Positions 18,704 to 28,882 are shown, counted from the first letter of the stretch. The stretch is 64,000 nucleotides of DNA from Bacillus spongiae (GCF_037120725.1 NZ_JBBAXC010000017.1:1-64000); one strand, 5' to 3'. Notes: generated from the letters alone by a model not told the origin. Program-made: numbers and translations.

Positions 18704-19522
18704 CATCAACCTCCTCGGTAATAAAAATATTGAAAAATTCAATATTTTCTATTTATTTTACACTGTATTGTTTACGGTGAAAAGTCCTTATTTATAATTT
18801 CTTTTAAACGATTCATTAATTGAAGGGAGAAATAGGAATTTAGCAATAAGGACTGCCTTTATGAATGATAAGAAACATGGTCAGCTATTGTGACTTTTTA
18901 CTTAATGAATTTCCATATTCTAATGAAACGTACAAGTGCATTTGTTTTCTTTCATTTATTTTTCAATGGTTTTTCAAAAAATGGGTGCTGTTCGTTTTCT
19001 GTTGTTATATATACAGCAAATCCAACATAAGATAGTCTTCTGACACATTGAAAAGAATCCTCTCGGTGAACGAATAGTGTATTGCTTTTCTTCAAAGTAA
19101 GGTATAACTTTGGACAAATAAACTATTACTGAGATTTTGAGATTACTTGACCGGAACTAGAGTTAGGCACTTAAACATGACTCTCTTATAGTGTAGAAAT
19201 GAAGCATACTGTAAATAAAAATGAAGTATTTCAGAGGATTTGTGACTTAAAATGACAAAAAAACAAAATATTTTAATAATCGGGTAATTTGATAGTTGAT
19301 ATTATATTAAAAAAATGGGAAAATATGCATTGTACGGATTTAAATTCATGTAGAAGAAAATATTTCTTAACACCATTGAATGAGCGCTTGATCAAAGTGA
19401 ACAGTAAACTCATTCACTTATAAAAAATTCCTCATTAGATTATACATAAAATATACGAAGGATTATTAGTTCAACAAAATATAAATCTGAAAAAAGATAA
19501 TAGAAGGGTAGCGGAGGATGAC
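18704..19522. other. intergenic stretch with an inverted repeat and a possible decayed gene
   Basis: An AAAATATTGAA-TTCAATATTTT inverted repeat (about 18724-18748) lies in the 5' leader of the Sda-like gene. At about 18950-19120 the minus strand is open for ~55 codons without a start (containing FQCVRRLSYVGFAVYITTENE and ending at the TGA near 18954), which looks like a 3' gene remnant. I could not identify it. The rest is AT-rich with nothing seen. Confidence 0.35.
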
Positions 19523-19912
19523 ATGGAGATACCAGTTAGCGTAAGACTCGATTATTGGAATGGAAAGGCTGTTACATCTGGATGGGAAAGACTAGATGTT
19601 GTTGTTAAGTTCAAGGAAAAGGGAAATTTATTTAGAACAAAACTTTGTAAAACCATTGCAACAAAATTTAATTATGTTCATGCAGGTTTGCTTCAAAATG
19701 AAAATAATCGTTATGAAACAGAAGATGAATATTATGAAGAAGTAGAGTACTATTTAAACAGTCAAGAGTCAGTGATAAAGGTAGCGGAGGAAATGATCAA
19801 TAAGTACTTTGAAGATCACCAAGAGAAAGATGGTCATGGCTACGAAATAAAAGAAATTACGAGAAAGATAAATAAGTTTCCAAAACTGAAAGTCAATGTT
19901 AAAGTACAATAA
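19523..19912 (+). CDS. hypothetical protein, 129 aa
   Basis: I do not recognise this protein. It starts at ATG 19523 after GGAGGATG. It is charged and soluble, with a beta-rich N-terminal half (PVSVRLDYWNGKAVTSGWERLDVVVKF, seen in parts) and an acidic, helical middle (ETEDEYYEEVEYYLNSQE). There is no signal peptide or membrane segment. It is flanked by non-coding DNA on both sides, so context does not help. Confidence 0.6.
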   Translation: MEIPVSVRLDYWNGKAVTSGWERLDVVVKFKEKGNLFRTKLCKTIATKFNYVHAGLLQNENNRYETEDEYYEEVEYYLNSQESVIKVAEEMINKYFEDHQEKDGHGYEIKEITRKINKFPKLKVNVKVQ

Positions 19913-20194
19913 GCCTATTACCGATAGGTAGATGAAAAAGCAAGCTTGATACTTTTCCGTATGTCATAATTAGTCTTCTATCAACAAGCTTTGAAGCAAG
20001 GCTAACTATTAAACTAGAAATTATTGGAGATGAATAGATTTCTTTTGTTAAGATTCACCCCTTAGATAATGTAGAAATAAATATTTTTTCATCGATAAAG
20101 GGACGGTTTGCTTTATTTATAAGGTATTCGTACAAGCAATCTCTCTTTTCTTACATATAATACAGTGAGAATGTAAGAGAAGAGGGAATTTAAA

Positions 20195-20920
20195 TTGAAG
20201 GTTATGACTTTTAACATATTAGCTGATGGCAGTACTTGGAGATATCGTAGAAGTGGGATAATTAGAAAAATCCTTGAAATTAATCCTGATATTATGGGTT
20301 TGCAGGAAGCCATGCCGATGCAAAGAAATAACTTGGAAGAAGGTCTTTCGGCCGACTATGAATTAATTGAGTTTTCTATACCTGTCAATTACGGAAACGT
20401 AATGTTCATTAAGCGAAACGAATTTACCGTGTTAGACTCAGGGTTCGTTGAGGCTGCGGAATGTGGTAATATGCGTTATATTACATGGCTACTGTTAAGA
20501 GAAGAGAGTTCTGGTGGAGAATTTTACATTTATAATAACCATTATTGTGTGAGTCCAATGGTAAGTAAAGAGACTCACTCCATCGAACTAGTTGGCTTAA
20601 TTGAGCAGCACCAAGATCAAGCTGGGATGAATGAACGTGCTACAATAGTGGTAGGGGATTTTAATTCGACTCGTAATAATCGAATTATGGAATATTTGAT
20701 TGACCAAGTCCCAATCGGAGGAGCATCAAATCCGTTAAACCTTGTTGACACTTGGGAGGTCATATACCCAACTACGCCAAAACCAGCTACAACAGAACGC
20801 GGAGTAGCTATTGATTGGATCCTTACAATGTCTGGTATGACCATAGTAGACGCTTCAATCGGTGATTCGGATGGATATTCAGATCATTATCCTGTAACGG
20901 CGGACGTAACGTTATCCTAA
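20195..20920 (+). CDS. endonuclease/exonuclease/phosphatase-family protein
   Basis: The 241-aa protein has the EEP superfamily motifs in order: MTFNIL near the N-terminus (Asn metal/phosphate ligand), GLQEA (metal Glu), YIYNNHYCV, VVGDFNST (Asp/Asn pair), and a terminal GYSDHYPVTADVTL (catalytic Asp-His). This is a metal-dependent phosphodiesterase fold; the substrate (nucleic acid, sphingomyelin or inositol phosphate) cannot be told. There is no signal peptide, so it is probably cytoplasmic. TTG 20195 has AGAGGG 8 bases upstream and is preferred over ATG 20204. Confidence 0.82.
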   Translation: MKVMTFNILADGSTWRYRRSGIIRKILEINPDIMGLQEAMPMQRNNLEEGLSADYELIEFSIPVNYGNVMFIKRNEFTVLDSGFVEAAECGNMRYITWLLLREESSGGEFYIYNNHYCVSPMVSKETHSIELVGLIEQHQDQAGMNERATIVVGDFNSTRNNRIMEYLIDQVPIGGASNPLNLVDTWEVIYPTTPKPATTERGVAIDWILTMSGMTIVDASIGDSDGYSDHYPVTADVTLS

Positions 20921-21507
20921 ACCATTTATGTACAAGACTACTATTGGTTGCCTATCTCGTACAAAGTGTGGGAAAAATGTGTATGTATGGTTCGTAAGAA
21001 GCGGTAAAATTGCTTTAAATTTTCCAGTGTAAACAAAATTTAACATTCTAATAAAAAACGTGTGAAGAAGAATAATATCCTTCTTCACACGTTTTTTATT
21101 GTGTATAGAGAGGACTATTCGCTTATATAAAGAGTGAGATGATACCATTTGTCGAGTCATAAGTTGTTAATGGTTCTTATTGACGATTATTACTCTAGTT
21201 AACAGTATGAACCTATCTCCTGTTACGTTATGTACTAATATTTTCAGTTAGACTCCTGAAAAATAAAAAGCTTCCATTATGAAACGTACCACTAAAGGCT
21301 TATAAGAAAAGTATCGTTTACGTATCCTTCTTTAGTCTTGTAGAAACCTAAATGTAAAAAATGGATCAAAGTCCATAATGAGGGAAACAATCAATATTAC
21401 ATATTTTGACATAATTCTCTCTAACCGTATGATAGGATGGCTAGGAAGAGTCTATGCAGGAAGTTGCCCGGACTGCTTTACTATCTTTTACATAGGAGGG
21501 ATTATAC
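20921..21507. other. intergenic stretch with one terminator
   Basis: This stretch contains the terminator at 21053-21097. The 63-codon open frame at 21378-21569 overlaps the start of the acyl-CoA synthetase gene in another frame and has no ribosome site. Nothing else was recognised. Confidence 0.4.
21053..21097. terminator. strong bidirectional terminator
   Basis: An 18-bp perfect stem (21053-21070 with 21080-21097) is flanked by A6 on the left and T6 on the right. It ends the exo/endonuclease/phosphatase transcript. Confidence 0.85.
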
Positions 21508-23151
21508 TTGAAAGATTTGTTAAGAACGACAGTAGGTCAACTATTAGAAGAAAAAGCGATAGCTTCTAAAGATGATTTGGCCGTTGTATATTCTGAAGAA
21601 AAAATAAAGTGGCGTTACGGAGAGTTTAATGAAATTTGTCGGCAAGTAGCAAAAGGTTTTCAACAGATGAATATTACTCATGGCGATCACCTAGCCGTTT
21701 GGGCTACGAATCGACCAGAATGGTTAATCACGCAATTTGCTAGTAGTAAGATAGGGGCCGTACTTGTGACGGCTAATACAAATTATCAAAGGGCTGAAAT
21801 AGAGTATTTATTGAAGCAGTCTAATTCATCCTCTCTAATCTTAATCGAATCTTTTAAGTCCACCTCGTATATTGATATATTGTATGATATTTGTCCAGAA
21901 TTAAAAGACTGTCAACCTGGTGAATTAAAAAGTAAGCGTTTACCTAAACTGAAAAATGTCATAATTCTTAGTGAAAAAAGTTATCCAGGGGTATTTAATT
22001 GGAATGACATAATGGAAAAAGGAAAAAAAGGCTCAGATGAAGAGCTTGATCAAATTATGTCTAATTGTCATCCAGACGACGTGATTAATATGCAATACAC
22101 TTCTGGAACGACTGGATTTCCTAAAGGGGTTATGCTCACACACAGCAATATTATTAATAATGCTTATAATATTTCAAAATGTATGAGACTGACAAAGGAT
22201 GATCGTCTTTGTATTCCCGTTCCATTCTTTCATTGTTTTGGCTGTGTGTTAGGAACCTTAGCCTGTGTGACGGTAGGGGCAACAATGGTTCCTTTGGAGA
22301 CATTTTCTCCTGAAAAAGTATTAGAAATTGTAGAAAAAGAAAAGTGTACAGCCCTTCATGGTGTCCCGACGATGTTTATCGCTGAACTGAATTCTCCACA
22401 ATTTGATCAGTTTGATATTAGCTCGCTAAGAACTGGGATTATGGCAGGTGCTAATTGCCCGATTGAAATAATGAAGGGTGTCATAGACAAGATGGGCGCC
22501 GAGGAGATTACGATTGCCTATGGACAGACAGAGGCATCTCCCGTCATTACCCAAACAAGGCCGAATGATCCAATCGAACTTCGTGTTGAGTCAGTTGGAA
22601 GAGCTTTGCCAAATGTAGAAGTGAAAATTGTCATCCCAGGAACAAGCCAAGAAGTAAAGCAAGGTGAACAAGGAGAGTTGTGTACTAGAGGGTATCATGT
22701 CATGAAAGGCTATTATCAAAATGCGGATGCAACGGCAGAAGCGATTGATGAAGAGGGTTGGCTGCATACGGGAGATTTAGCTGTAATGGACCAAAATGGG
22801 TATTGTCGAATTACGGGAAGATTAAAGGATATGATTATTCGCGGTGGTGAAAATATTTATCCGCGCGAAATTGAGGAATTTTTATACCAGCATCCAAAGG
22901 TATTAGATGTGCAGATCATTGGAGTTCCATCCAACGTATATGGAGAAGAAGTGATGGCATGGGTCGTGTTAAAAGAGGGTGAAACAGCGACGGTAGAAGA
23001 AATTCAGACATATTGTAAAGGGAAAATTTCAAAGCATAAAATTCCAAAATTTATTGAATTTGTCGATTCGTACCCGATGACGGCTTCTGGAAAAATCCAA
23101 AAGTTTAAACTTAGGGAAATGGCTGAAAAAAAGACACTTACAACGAAATAA
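21508..23151 (+). CDS. AMP-forming fatty acyl-CoA synthetase
   Basis: The 547-aa ANL-superfamily enzyme activates a carboxylic acid with ATP and ligates it to CoA. The motifs are YTSGTTGFPKGVMLTH (P-loop, ~205), HCFGCVLG, GMxY-like AYGQTEASP, TGDLAVMD (adenylate Asp) and GRLKDMIIRGGENIYP hinge, with a C-terminal catalytic Lys in ASGKIQKF. The closest type from memory is the medium/long-chain YngI group. It starts at TTG 21508 behind GGAGGG. It is a single gene with its own terminator, and the substrate is not determined. Confidence 0.88.
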   Translation: MKDLLRTTVGQLLEEKAIASKDDLAVVYSEEKIKWRYGEFNEICRQVAKGFQQMNITHGDHLAVWATNRPEWLITQFASSKIGAVLVTANTNYQRAEIEYLLKQSNSSSLILIESFKSTSYIDILYDICPELKDCQPGELKSKRLPKLKNVIILSEKSYPGVFNWNDIMEKGKKGSDEELDQIMSNCHPDDVINMQYTSGTTGFPKGVMLTHSNIINNAYNISKCMRLTKDDRLCIPVPFFHCFGCVLGTLACVTVGATMVPLETFSPEKVLEIVEKEKCTALHGVPTMFIAELNSPQFDQFDISSLRTGIMAGANCPIEIMKGVIDKMGAEEITIAYGQTEASPVITQTRPNDPIELRVESVGRALPNVEVKIVIPGTSQEVKQGEQGELCTRGYHVMKGYYQNADATAEAIDEEGWLHTGDLAVMDQNGYCRITGRLKDMIIRGGENIYPREIEEFLYQHPKVLDVQIIGVPSNVYGEEVMAWVVLKEGETATVEEIQTYCKGKISKHKIPKFIEFVDSYPMTASGKIQKFKLREMAEKKTLTTK

Positions 23152-23162
23152 AAGAGGGAAAG

Positions 23163-23200
23163 GAAAAAATGAGAATGCAAATACGTATTCTCATTTTTTC
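23163..23200 (+). terminator. terminator of the acyl-CoA synthetase gene
   Basis: GAAAAAATGAGAAT (23163-23176) pairs with ATTCTCATTTTTTC (23187-23200). Confidence 0.85.
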
Positions 23201-23308
23201 CATGAAAATTACATTCAAGCAATCTACAAAACAAGTTAACTAAATGTTGTCTAGAATAGATTGTTGAATAAAAACAATGTTTAGTAAGAAGTTACTAATA
23301 CCTTTATA

Positions 23309-23632
23309 TTAGAAAAAATATCGTATAGAAGCCATGCAGATTATTCCCACCAGTACTGTAACAGACAAACTCTTAGTCCACAAAGCGATAATAAGCGTTG
23401 GTATTATCGCGAATAAGATACTCCAGTTAATGGATAGGAAGGGTCCGTCTTCGATAATAAAACTACTTATGATAAGGCCAGTAAAAATACAGATAGGGAT
23501 AAATGAAAGCCACTTAGATACAACGTCAGGAAGGTCTATATTCCTTACAAAAATAAATGGGATCACTCTTGGAATAAAAGTGACAATTGCACAACCTAAT
23601 ATAATGAGAAAAATAGAAAGATTTATACTCAT
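23309..23632 (-). CDS. azlD: AzlD-family branched-chain amino acid export subunit
   Basis: The 107-aa protein has four hydrophobic segments and the family's TFIPRVIPFIF block near the N-terminus. Its ATG at 23632 overlaps the azlC stop (ATGA), so I reject the longer upstream extension. AzlC and AzlD form a two-component exporter for branched-chain amino acids or their analogues in the plasma membrane. Confidence 0.88.
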   Translation of the reverse strand: MSINLSIFLIILGCAIVTFIPRVIPFIFVRNIDLPDVVSKWLSFIPICIFTGLIISSFIIEDGPFLSINWSILFAIIPTLIIALWTKSLSVTVLVGIICMASIRYFF

Positions 23633-24354
23633 TTGTCTTTTAACACTCCAATCGTTGCAACGGTAACGGTTGAAATTATAATCGCAATATAGGAAGGAAC
23701 AAACATACATAAAACGAACATTGTTATGGCTACGTATAAAATTAATGATAAATAAAGAGATAATTTACCTCTTTTACTATTCTCTAATTGCAGTACAAGT
23801 AATGCCAAAAACATTGCGGTTAAAGCGAAATCTAATCCATATATTTCTGGATTAGCGATCCATTTTCCAAATACTGCCCCCACCAAACAGGATAAAACCC
23901 AACATATATAGGCCATTACATTCAATCCATTCATCCAGTCGGCATTGATTTTATCGCCTTTAGCAATTTTATTTGCCGCAACACCAAAGGATTCATCCGT
24001 AACAAGAGCCCCAATTCCGATATTTTGCATTAATGAATACTTTTTAAAGTGTGGTGCTAATGTCATACTTAATAAAAAATTTCGTAAGTTCACGATAAAT
24101 GTTGTGAATAGAATGACAGAAAAAGGACTTCCCGCCACTAACAATGCACAAATAATAAACTGAGAGGCTCCTGCAAATACTAACCCTGATAATAGACCAA
24201 CTTCAATTATACTTAAGCTTGAAGAAGTTCCAACAATACCTGCGGCAATTCCAATACTAATGTAGCCCATTAAAGTGGGAATACAATCTTTTACACCGTG
24301 AATAAATGTATAAGGTTTTTCTTCCACTTTAAAATCACTTAATAATTCATTCAT
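23629..24354 (-). CDS. azlC: AzlC-family branched-chain amino acid permease
   Basis: The 241-aa protein has multiple membrane segments and the AzlC signature region (IPTLMGYISIGIAAGIVG and LVFAGASQFIICALL). It forms an operon with azlD, translationally coupled by a 4-bp overlap. A divergent XRE-cupin regulator gene 98 bp away probably controls it. The start ATG 24354 follows GAAGGGA. Confidence 0.9.
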   Translation of the reverse strand: MNELLSDFKVEEKPYTFIHGVKDCIPTLMGYISIGIAAGIVGTSSSLSIIEVGLLSGLVFAGASQFIICALLVAGSPFSVILFTTFIVNLRNFLLSMTLAPHFKKYSLMQNIGIGALVTDESFGVAANKIAKGDKINADWMNGLNVMAYICWVLSCLVGAVFGKWIANPEIYGLDFALTAMFLALLVLQLENSKRGKLSLYLSLILYVAITMFVLCMFVPSYIAIIISTVTVATIGVLKDK

Positions 24355-24452
24355 TATGTCCCTTCTTTCTGTTTGTTATACTGTACATTTGTTTAATATA
24401 TTAGATAATTGTATGGTATAATAAACATAAAAAGGAGTCAAGATATTTATTT

Positions 24453-25010
24453 ATGGATTCAATTCAAAAAGTAATCTCTGACAATCTTGTAAATATAAGA
24501 AAAAAACGAGGGTTAAGTTTGGACAAAATGGCTGAATTAACCGGTGTCAGCAAAGCCATGCTTGCTCAAATAGAGAAAGGTAAGACGAACCCAACTGTTT
24601 CAACTCTTTGGAAAATTGCAAATGGATTGCAAATATCTTTTTCTGTGTTTATGAAAGAACCGGAAAAGCAAAAAGTGGAAAAGATATCGTTAGATCAAAT
24701 TGTTCCAATCAATGATGACAATGATAATTATCTTGTTTATCCTATCTATCCTTATCATCCTGAAAAGAAATTCGAAATCTACACAGTGAAGTTAAAACCG
24801 GGATATAGCCATTTATCTGAAAAGCATTTAGGTGAAGAGTATGTACTTGTACAAAATGGGGAATTGACACTAGAAGTACAAGGTGAAACATTTGTATTAA
24901 CTAATCATGACTCTCTAAAATTTATAGCCAATAGTGAACATAGCTATATCAATGATTCAGATGAACTAGTGAGCTTTTATTTAGTAATGTATTATCCTAA
25001 TCAAGATTAG
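24453..25010 (+). CDS. XRE-family regulator with C-terminal cupin domain
   Basis: The 185-aa protein has an N-terminal helix-turn-helix (about 10-65, LSLDKMAELTGVSKAMLAQIEKG in parts LSLDKMAELTGVS and MLAQIEKGKTNPT) and a C-terminal cupin (about 105-180, SEKHLGEEYVLVQNGEL), a ligand-sensing arrangement. It is divergent from azlCD, so amino-acid-responsive control of export is the simplest reading. The ribosome site AAAGGAG is ~15 bases from the ATG, longer than normal, so expression may be low or the start atypical. Confidence 0.85.
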   Translation: MDSIQKVISDNLVNIRKKRGLSLDKMAELTGVSKAMLAQIEKGKTNPTVSTLWKIANGLQISFSVFMKEPEKQKVEKISLDQIVPINDDNDNYLVYPIYPYHPEKKFEIYTVKLKPGYSHLSEKHLGEEYVLVQNGELTLEVQGETFVLTNHDSLKFIANSEHSYINDSDELVSFYLVMYYPNQD

Positions 25011-25236
25011 CCGAATACATACTTTACTCACCCTGAAATTTAAGATACAATTTATGTAAAATGAGGGAACTTAGCGTATTCCACTTAATAAGGTATTCTT
25101 TTACAAAAATGATTTATGCTCTCTAGGCATATTACAATAAAAAATGATTAAAACCATTGTGATTTTCAAGTATCGGAATTTACTAGCTATAATTTATTTT
25201 AATCACTATATTCCAGTATAATTAACAGGGGGAGTT

Positions 25237-25968
25237 ATGAAAGAACTATATATATTGCTAACGGATACCGGTACTACACTTAATAGAACAATTAAACTAG
25301 TCACAAATGCTCCATATAATCATGCATCCATTTCCTTAGACGAAAAATTAAATCATGTATTTAGTTTTGGCCGTAAACAACCAATTAACCCTCTATATGG
25401 TGGATTTATACAAGAGGACTTTGTTGATGGGACATTCAGTTGGTACCCAGATACAACCTGTGCCATTTATAAATTATCTGTAAGTGAACGAGAATATGAA
25501 AAAGTTTTTCAACTGATTTCTGAGTTTGAAAAGCATAAACACTCGTACCGTTACAATTTCTTTGGGTTATTTGGAGTTCCACTAAATTATCCAATAGAAA
25601 TACCTTTTTCCTATTTTTGTTCACAGTTTGTAGCAGATTTATTAAAGCAAAGTGGTATCAAGCTCTTTAATAAACGGAGTTCCCTAGTTTCACCAGATGA
25701 TTTTAGAAAGATTAATAGACTAGAACTTATATATGAAGGTAGAATATATGATTATCCTGCTTTGCAAATAGAGTATAAGCCAAGAGAATACGATCGTTTT
25801 CCATTTCGGAAATATATTGTACAACAATTGAAATCTGTCATAGTAGACGAGAATAAAAATGACGAAAGGGAGTACTTTTTTCGAGATGGATTTATTAAGC
25901 CGAAAAAAATAATGTTCGACAGAAAAATGAAAACGATTACTACCTTGCTAAGAAAAGTGGATCAATAA
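25237..25968 (+). CDS. permuted NlpC/P60 (YiiX-like) papain-fold protein
   Basis: The 243-aa protein has the circularly permuted NlpC/P60 pattern: a His in the N-terminal half (APYNHASISLDE, preceded by TLNRTIKLVT) and the nucleophile Cys later (SYFCSQFVADLLKQSG, about residue 126). Such enzymes are thiol hydrolases or acyltransferases acting on amide or lipid bonds. There is no signal peptide. The start follows GGGGGAG. It is a single gene, and its substrate is unknown. Confidence 0.75.
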   Translation: MKELYILLTDTGTTLNRTIKLVTNAPYNHASISLDEKLNHVFSFGRKQPINPLYGGFIQEDFVDGTFSWYPDTTCAIYKLSVSEREYEKVFQLISEFEKHKHSYRYNFFGLFGVPLNYPIEIPFSYFCSQFVADLLKQSGIKLFNKRSSLVSPDDFRKINRLELIYEGRIYDYPALQIEYKPREYDRFPFRKYIVQQLKSVIVDENKNDEREYFFRDGFIKPKKIMFDRKMKTITTLLRKVDQ

Positions 25969-26400
25969 TAAAGGTTATTCATACAAAAAAGGGGATTCTC
26001 AGAGCTGAAATTTTAATTTATGAGTTATCCCCTTTTAGAAGATGGACTGTGAAAAATTAGTACAAGTAGTATGTATATTAAATAAACTAAACCCTCCTAA
26101 TCTCATCTCGCTCTTTTTCCCTTATTTATCCAAAACCATTTTAATTATATTGTCTTACTCTTCAAGCCTCTCTACAAATTTCATTTCTGAAGGCATTGTC
26201 ATACTCATCCTCAGTTAAACAGGGCATTCGTATTGCCATCCCTTGTTGATGATGAGAAGGTATGTTAATGTGGTAATACATAATGAAAATTCTGAAAAAT
26301 CATAAAAGTTTTACAAATTAATAAAAGGAAATTAACGTTTATTTGAGACTATTAAGTAGAGTAACAGCCATATCAATATTTAATGAAGGGAACTGATCAT
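25969..26400. other. intergenic stretch with a terminator
   Basis: Only the terminator at 25987-26038 is recognised. The remainder is AT-rich leader of the LNS2-domain gene. Confidence 0.4.
25987..26038 (+). terminator. probable terminator with a large loop
   Basis: AAAAGGGGAT (25987-25996) pairs with ATCCCCTTTT (26027-26036), and inner CTCA/TGAG shortens the loop. Confidence 0.6.
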
Positions 26401-27396
26401 GTGAAGAAACTCTTGTTTATTTTAATTCTACCCGTTTTTATTGTTCTATCATCAAATGAGGCAGTGAATGCTAATGAAAGTTCAAGTGATTTATATCATA
26501 ATTTAGTGACAGATACCTTCCCTGCAGTAGAAAAAGAGGGATTTACTAATTTTTTTAATGAATATTTTTTATCTACCCATACACCCCATCATAATGGTTA
26601 TGATCAAATATATAACGCAGAGGATTCTCAAATAATTGAAGGGAAGTTCCAGTATGGGGATATACGAAAAGATTTAGAAGAGGAATGGGTTTCTATCTAT
26701 TTATGGTCATTTTCGGAAGACACTCCCTCTTGGGAAAAAATTGGCAGACAAAAAACAGACACGGATGGTCGAATATCTTTTCCTATGAATGAAGAGAAGA
26801 AATTAGGGAAGGGATTACATTTAATTAGATTGCATGTCGAAGGGGATTCAACGTTTACTAATATGTATATTCAAGTAATCAATCGAAATGAGAGATTTGT
26901 TGTGTTTGACATTGATGGAACGTTAACGACGAATGACTTCGAATCTTTTAAAGAATATGCCGATGAGTATTTTTTTGAGGCATACCGAGCAGATATGTAT
27001 GAAGCTGCAAATAGAGTAGTAGAACATTATGACTCCGAAGGGTACAATATTATCTACTTAACCGCTCGACCTTATTGGCTATCCTCTACATCTCAAAAAT
27101 GGTTAATTGATCACGATTTTCCATTTGGAAGCTTACATACATATTCAGGGTCTTTTCCAGCAGAAGATGCGGCTACATATAAAGCAGAATACTTATCAAA
27201 GGTGATCAATGCAGGAGGAATAATCGACTTTGCTTACGGGAACGCATTGACGGATATTGAAGCATATAAGCGAATTGGCTTGTCTCAAAATCAAGTGTTT
27301 ATCATTGGTGAAAATGCAGGTGTCAACGGTACGACAACGGTAGATAACTATGTAGACCATGTGGAAGCCCTTAACAACGTTCCTATTAGCTTCTAG
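26401..27396 (+). CDS. secreted protein with LNS2/lipin-type HAD domain
   Basis: GTG 26401 follows GAAGGGA and gives 331 aa with a signal peptide (KKLLFILILPVFIVLSS, cleavage probably near Val-Asn-Ala). A middle beta domain (~60-165) is followed by a HAD-type domain: FDIDGTLTTND (motif I with two Asp), IYLTARPYW (motif II), and a terminal FAYGNALTDIEAYKRIG (motif IV). This matches LNS2 domains of lipins and PITPs, which in lipins is a Mg-dependent phosphatidate phosphatase. In bacteria the substrate is unknown; an extracytoplasmic lipid or phosphate ester is an inference. Confidence 0.8.
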   Translation: MKKLLFILILPVFIVLSSNEAVNANESSSDLYHNLVTDTFPAVEKEGFTNFFNEYFLSTHTPHHNGYDQIYNAEDSQIIEGKFQYGDIRKDLEEEWVSIYLWSFSEDTPSWEKIGRQKTDTDGRISFPMNEEKKLGKGLHLIRLHVEGDSTFTNMYIQVINRNERFVVFDIDGTLTTNDFESFKEYADEYFFEAYRADMYEAANRVVEHYDSEGYNIIYLTARPYWLSSTSQKWLIDHDFPFGSLHTYSGSFPAEDAATYKAEYLSKVINAGGIIDFAYGNALTDIEAYKRIGLSQNQVFIIGENAGVNGTTTVDNYVDHVEALNNVPISF

Positions 27397-27520
27397 AAAT
27401 TATTTGTATAGAGCTTGTTATAGATGTCTACAAATATTTTTTATCTTTCTATTAAGTCTTAGGACTTCAGCTTAAAGAAAAATAAAGAAAGTACTATAGT
27501 TAAGATAAGAAGGGAACTCT

Positions 27521-27694
27521 TTGACATATGTCTCTGAAGGTTATTACATTATTTCATCTTTAGAAAGACCAGATTATATGGATGAAGAAGTTATTCCAAA
27601 TTCCATATTTTCAGCTAGTGAATGCATTAGCAATATTCACCCTTCATTTTGGCACGTTTCGCTCCTATCTATGTATTGGGCTGGTACTCAATAA
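27521..27694 (+). pseudogene. possible 57-aa remnant of a longer gene
   Basis: TTG 27521 follows AGAAGGG by 6 bases and opens a 57-codon frame (MTYVSEGYYIISSLERPDYM then DEEVIPNSIFSASECI...) that stops at a TAA. The next ~13 codons continue plausibly in another frame (KNGFIPTLEDEKF). I read this as a frameshifted or truncated gene whose original terminator survives at 27772. The family is not recognised. Confidence 0.35.
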
Positions 27695-27771
27695 AAATGG
27701 TTTTATCCCAACACTTGAAGATGAGAAATTTTAGCGTTTATATAGTAGGGCAATATTTATATATTCCAGTA

Positions 27772-27803
27772 AAAAAAGCATTGGACTTAGCCAATGCTTT
27801 TTT
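27772..27803 (+). terminator. intrinsic terminator
   Basis: AAAAAAGCATTGG pairs with CCAATGCTTTTTT around a 6-base loop (27785-27790). Confidence 0.8.
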
Positions 27804-28151
27804 CTTTAATTTATATTGTGATTAGCTATAAGAAATCGTACGTCTATTCCCATCATAGTAATGTTGTTTGTATTCAATATGGAACGGGTTAGATTCTATG
27901 TTATAGGAGGATATATTAACTAAACTAATCTGCTTTGTTATGTAATGAAACGCCAACAAACTACAAAGAGTTCGCTAAAACAATTTCACAATAGAATATG
28001 AGGTGTTTTATAATGTATGCTAAAATATAATTATACAAAATACTTTTATTCAACAAACGGGCAGCATTAATGGAATAAAAGTATTTTGATGTAACAAGAC
28101 ATACAAATAAATTTGGATATTTTGTAATAGTCCGACAAGGTGGGATTTGCT

Positions 28152-28439
28152 TTGCAAAAATGCGAGAACTGTAACAGACAATTTAGTTGGGGTAAAATTT
28201 ATAATTCGGTTTGGTCATCGTATAAACCTATTGAATGTGATAACTGTAATAAAGAGCATAGTATAACAACTTCCGGTAAAGTCATAGCATTATCTTTAAC
28301 GATTTTACCTTTGTTAATATTTGCCTTTGTCCTTTCACCCTTCAGTAATTCTTTTTTAAATATTAGTGCAGGACTCATTGTATTGTTTATTGGGTCTTTG
28401 TTTACACCATATTTAGTAAAATACGAATGGAAGAAGTAA
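28152..28439 (+). CDS. CXXC-20-CXXC family small membrane protein
   Basis: TTG 28152 lies 8 bases after AGGTGG and gives a 95-aa protein. It begins MQKCENCNRQFSW and has a second pair, CDNCNKEH, about 20 residues after the first, the layout of the cxxc_20_cxxc family (TIGR04104). Two hydrophobic segments follow (ALSLTILPLLIFAFVL and NISAGLIVLFIGSLF). The four cysteines probably hold zinc at the membrane face. The function is unknown. It is a single gene. Confidence 0.7.
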   Translation: MQKCENCNRQFSWGKIYNSVWSSYKPIECDNCNKEHSITTSGKVIALSLTILPLLIFAFVLSPFSNSFLNISAGLIVLFIGSLFTPYLVKYEWKK

Positions 28440-28882
28440 ATAAAAACCACCAAAGGTTGTTAACTTCAACAATCGCACAACCCGGTGTATTCGAAACAGA
28501 ATAGATGTTTGGTTAAAACAAGTATCATCAATACATATTATGTTTGAAAAGGCCATTTCTAGTCGTCTAGTAATAGTTATAAGGAAAGAGGAAAAGGGCG
28601 AGAATATATGAGCCTATTGTCCTATCCAGTTCACTCTGACCAATTGGCCAAATCGACATCATCAGTAGAGTGATGGAGAGGCAATCGGTCAATAAAACAT
28701 AGTTGAAGAATGATATAACGAATGGTGTTCATGTATCTAAAGCAAGGAAGTATTTCAATGTAAAATACATGCCCATTATGAAGCATCAGCCCTTTCACTT
28801 ATTTACTTTTGACTTCAAGTGGAATACTTCTGTTGGGAAAAAGCGAGCGACAGTTAGATGACAAAAGAGGGAGCTGTCAATT
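28440..28882. other. intergenic stretch, nothing recognised
   Basis: Only very short open frames are present (for example 17 codons after a GGAAAGAGG at ~28590). No hairpin with a T tract was seen. Confidence 0.35.

Larger units (their letters stand above)
27397..28151. other. long gap with a truncated small gene and a terminator
   Basis: It holds the small open frame at 27521-27694 and the terminator at 27772-27803; otherwise AT-rich. The distance between the two suggests that a once longer gene has decayed. Confidence 0.4.

Noticed and set aside
21378-21569. 63-codon frame overlapping the acyl-CoA synthetase start
   Set aside because: It overlaps a clear gene in another frame and lacks a ribosome site.
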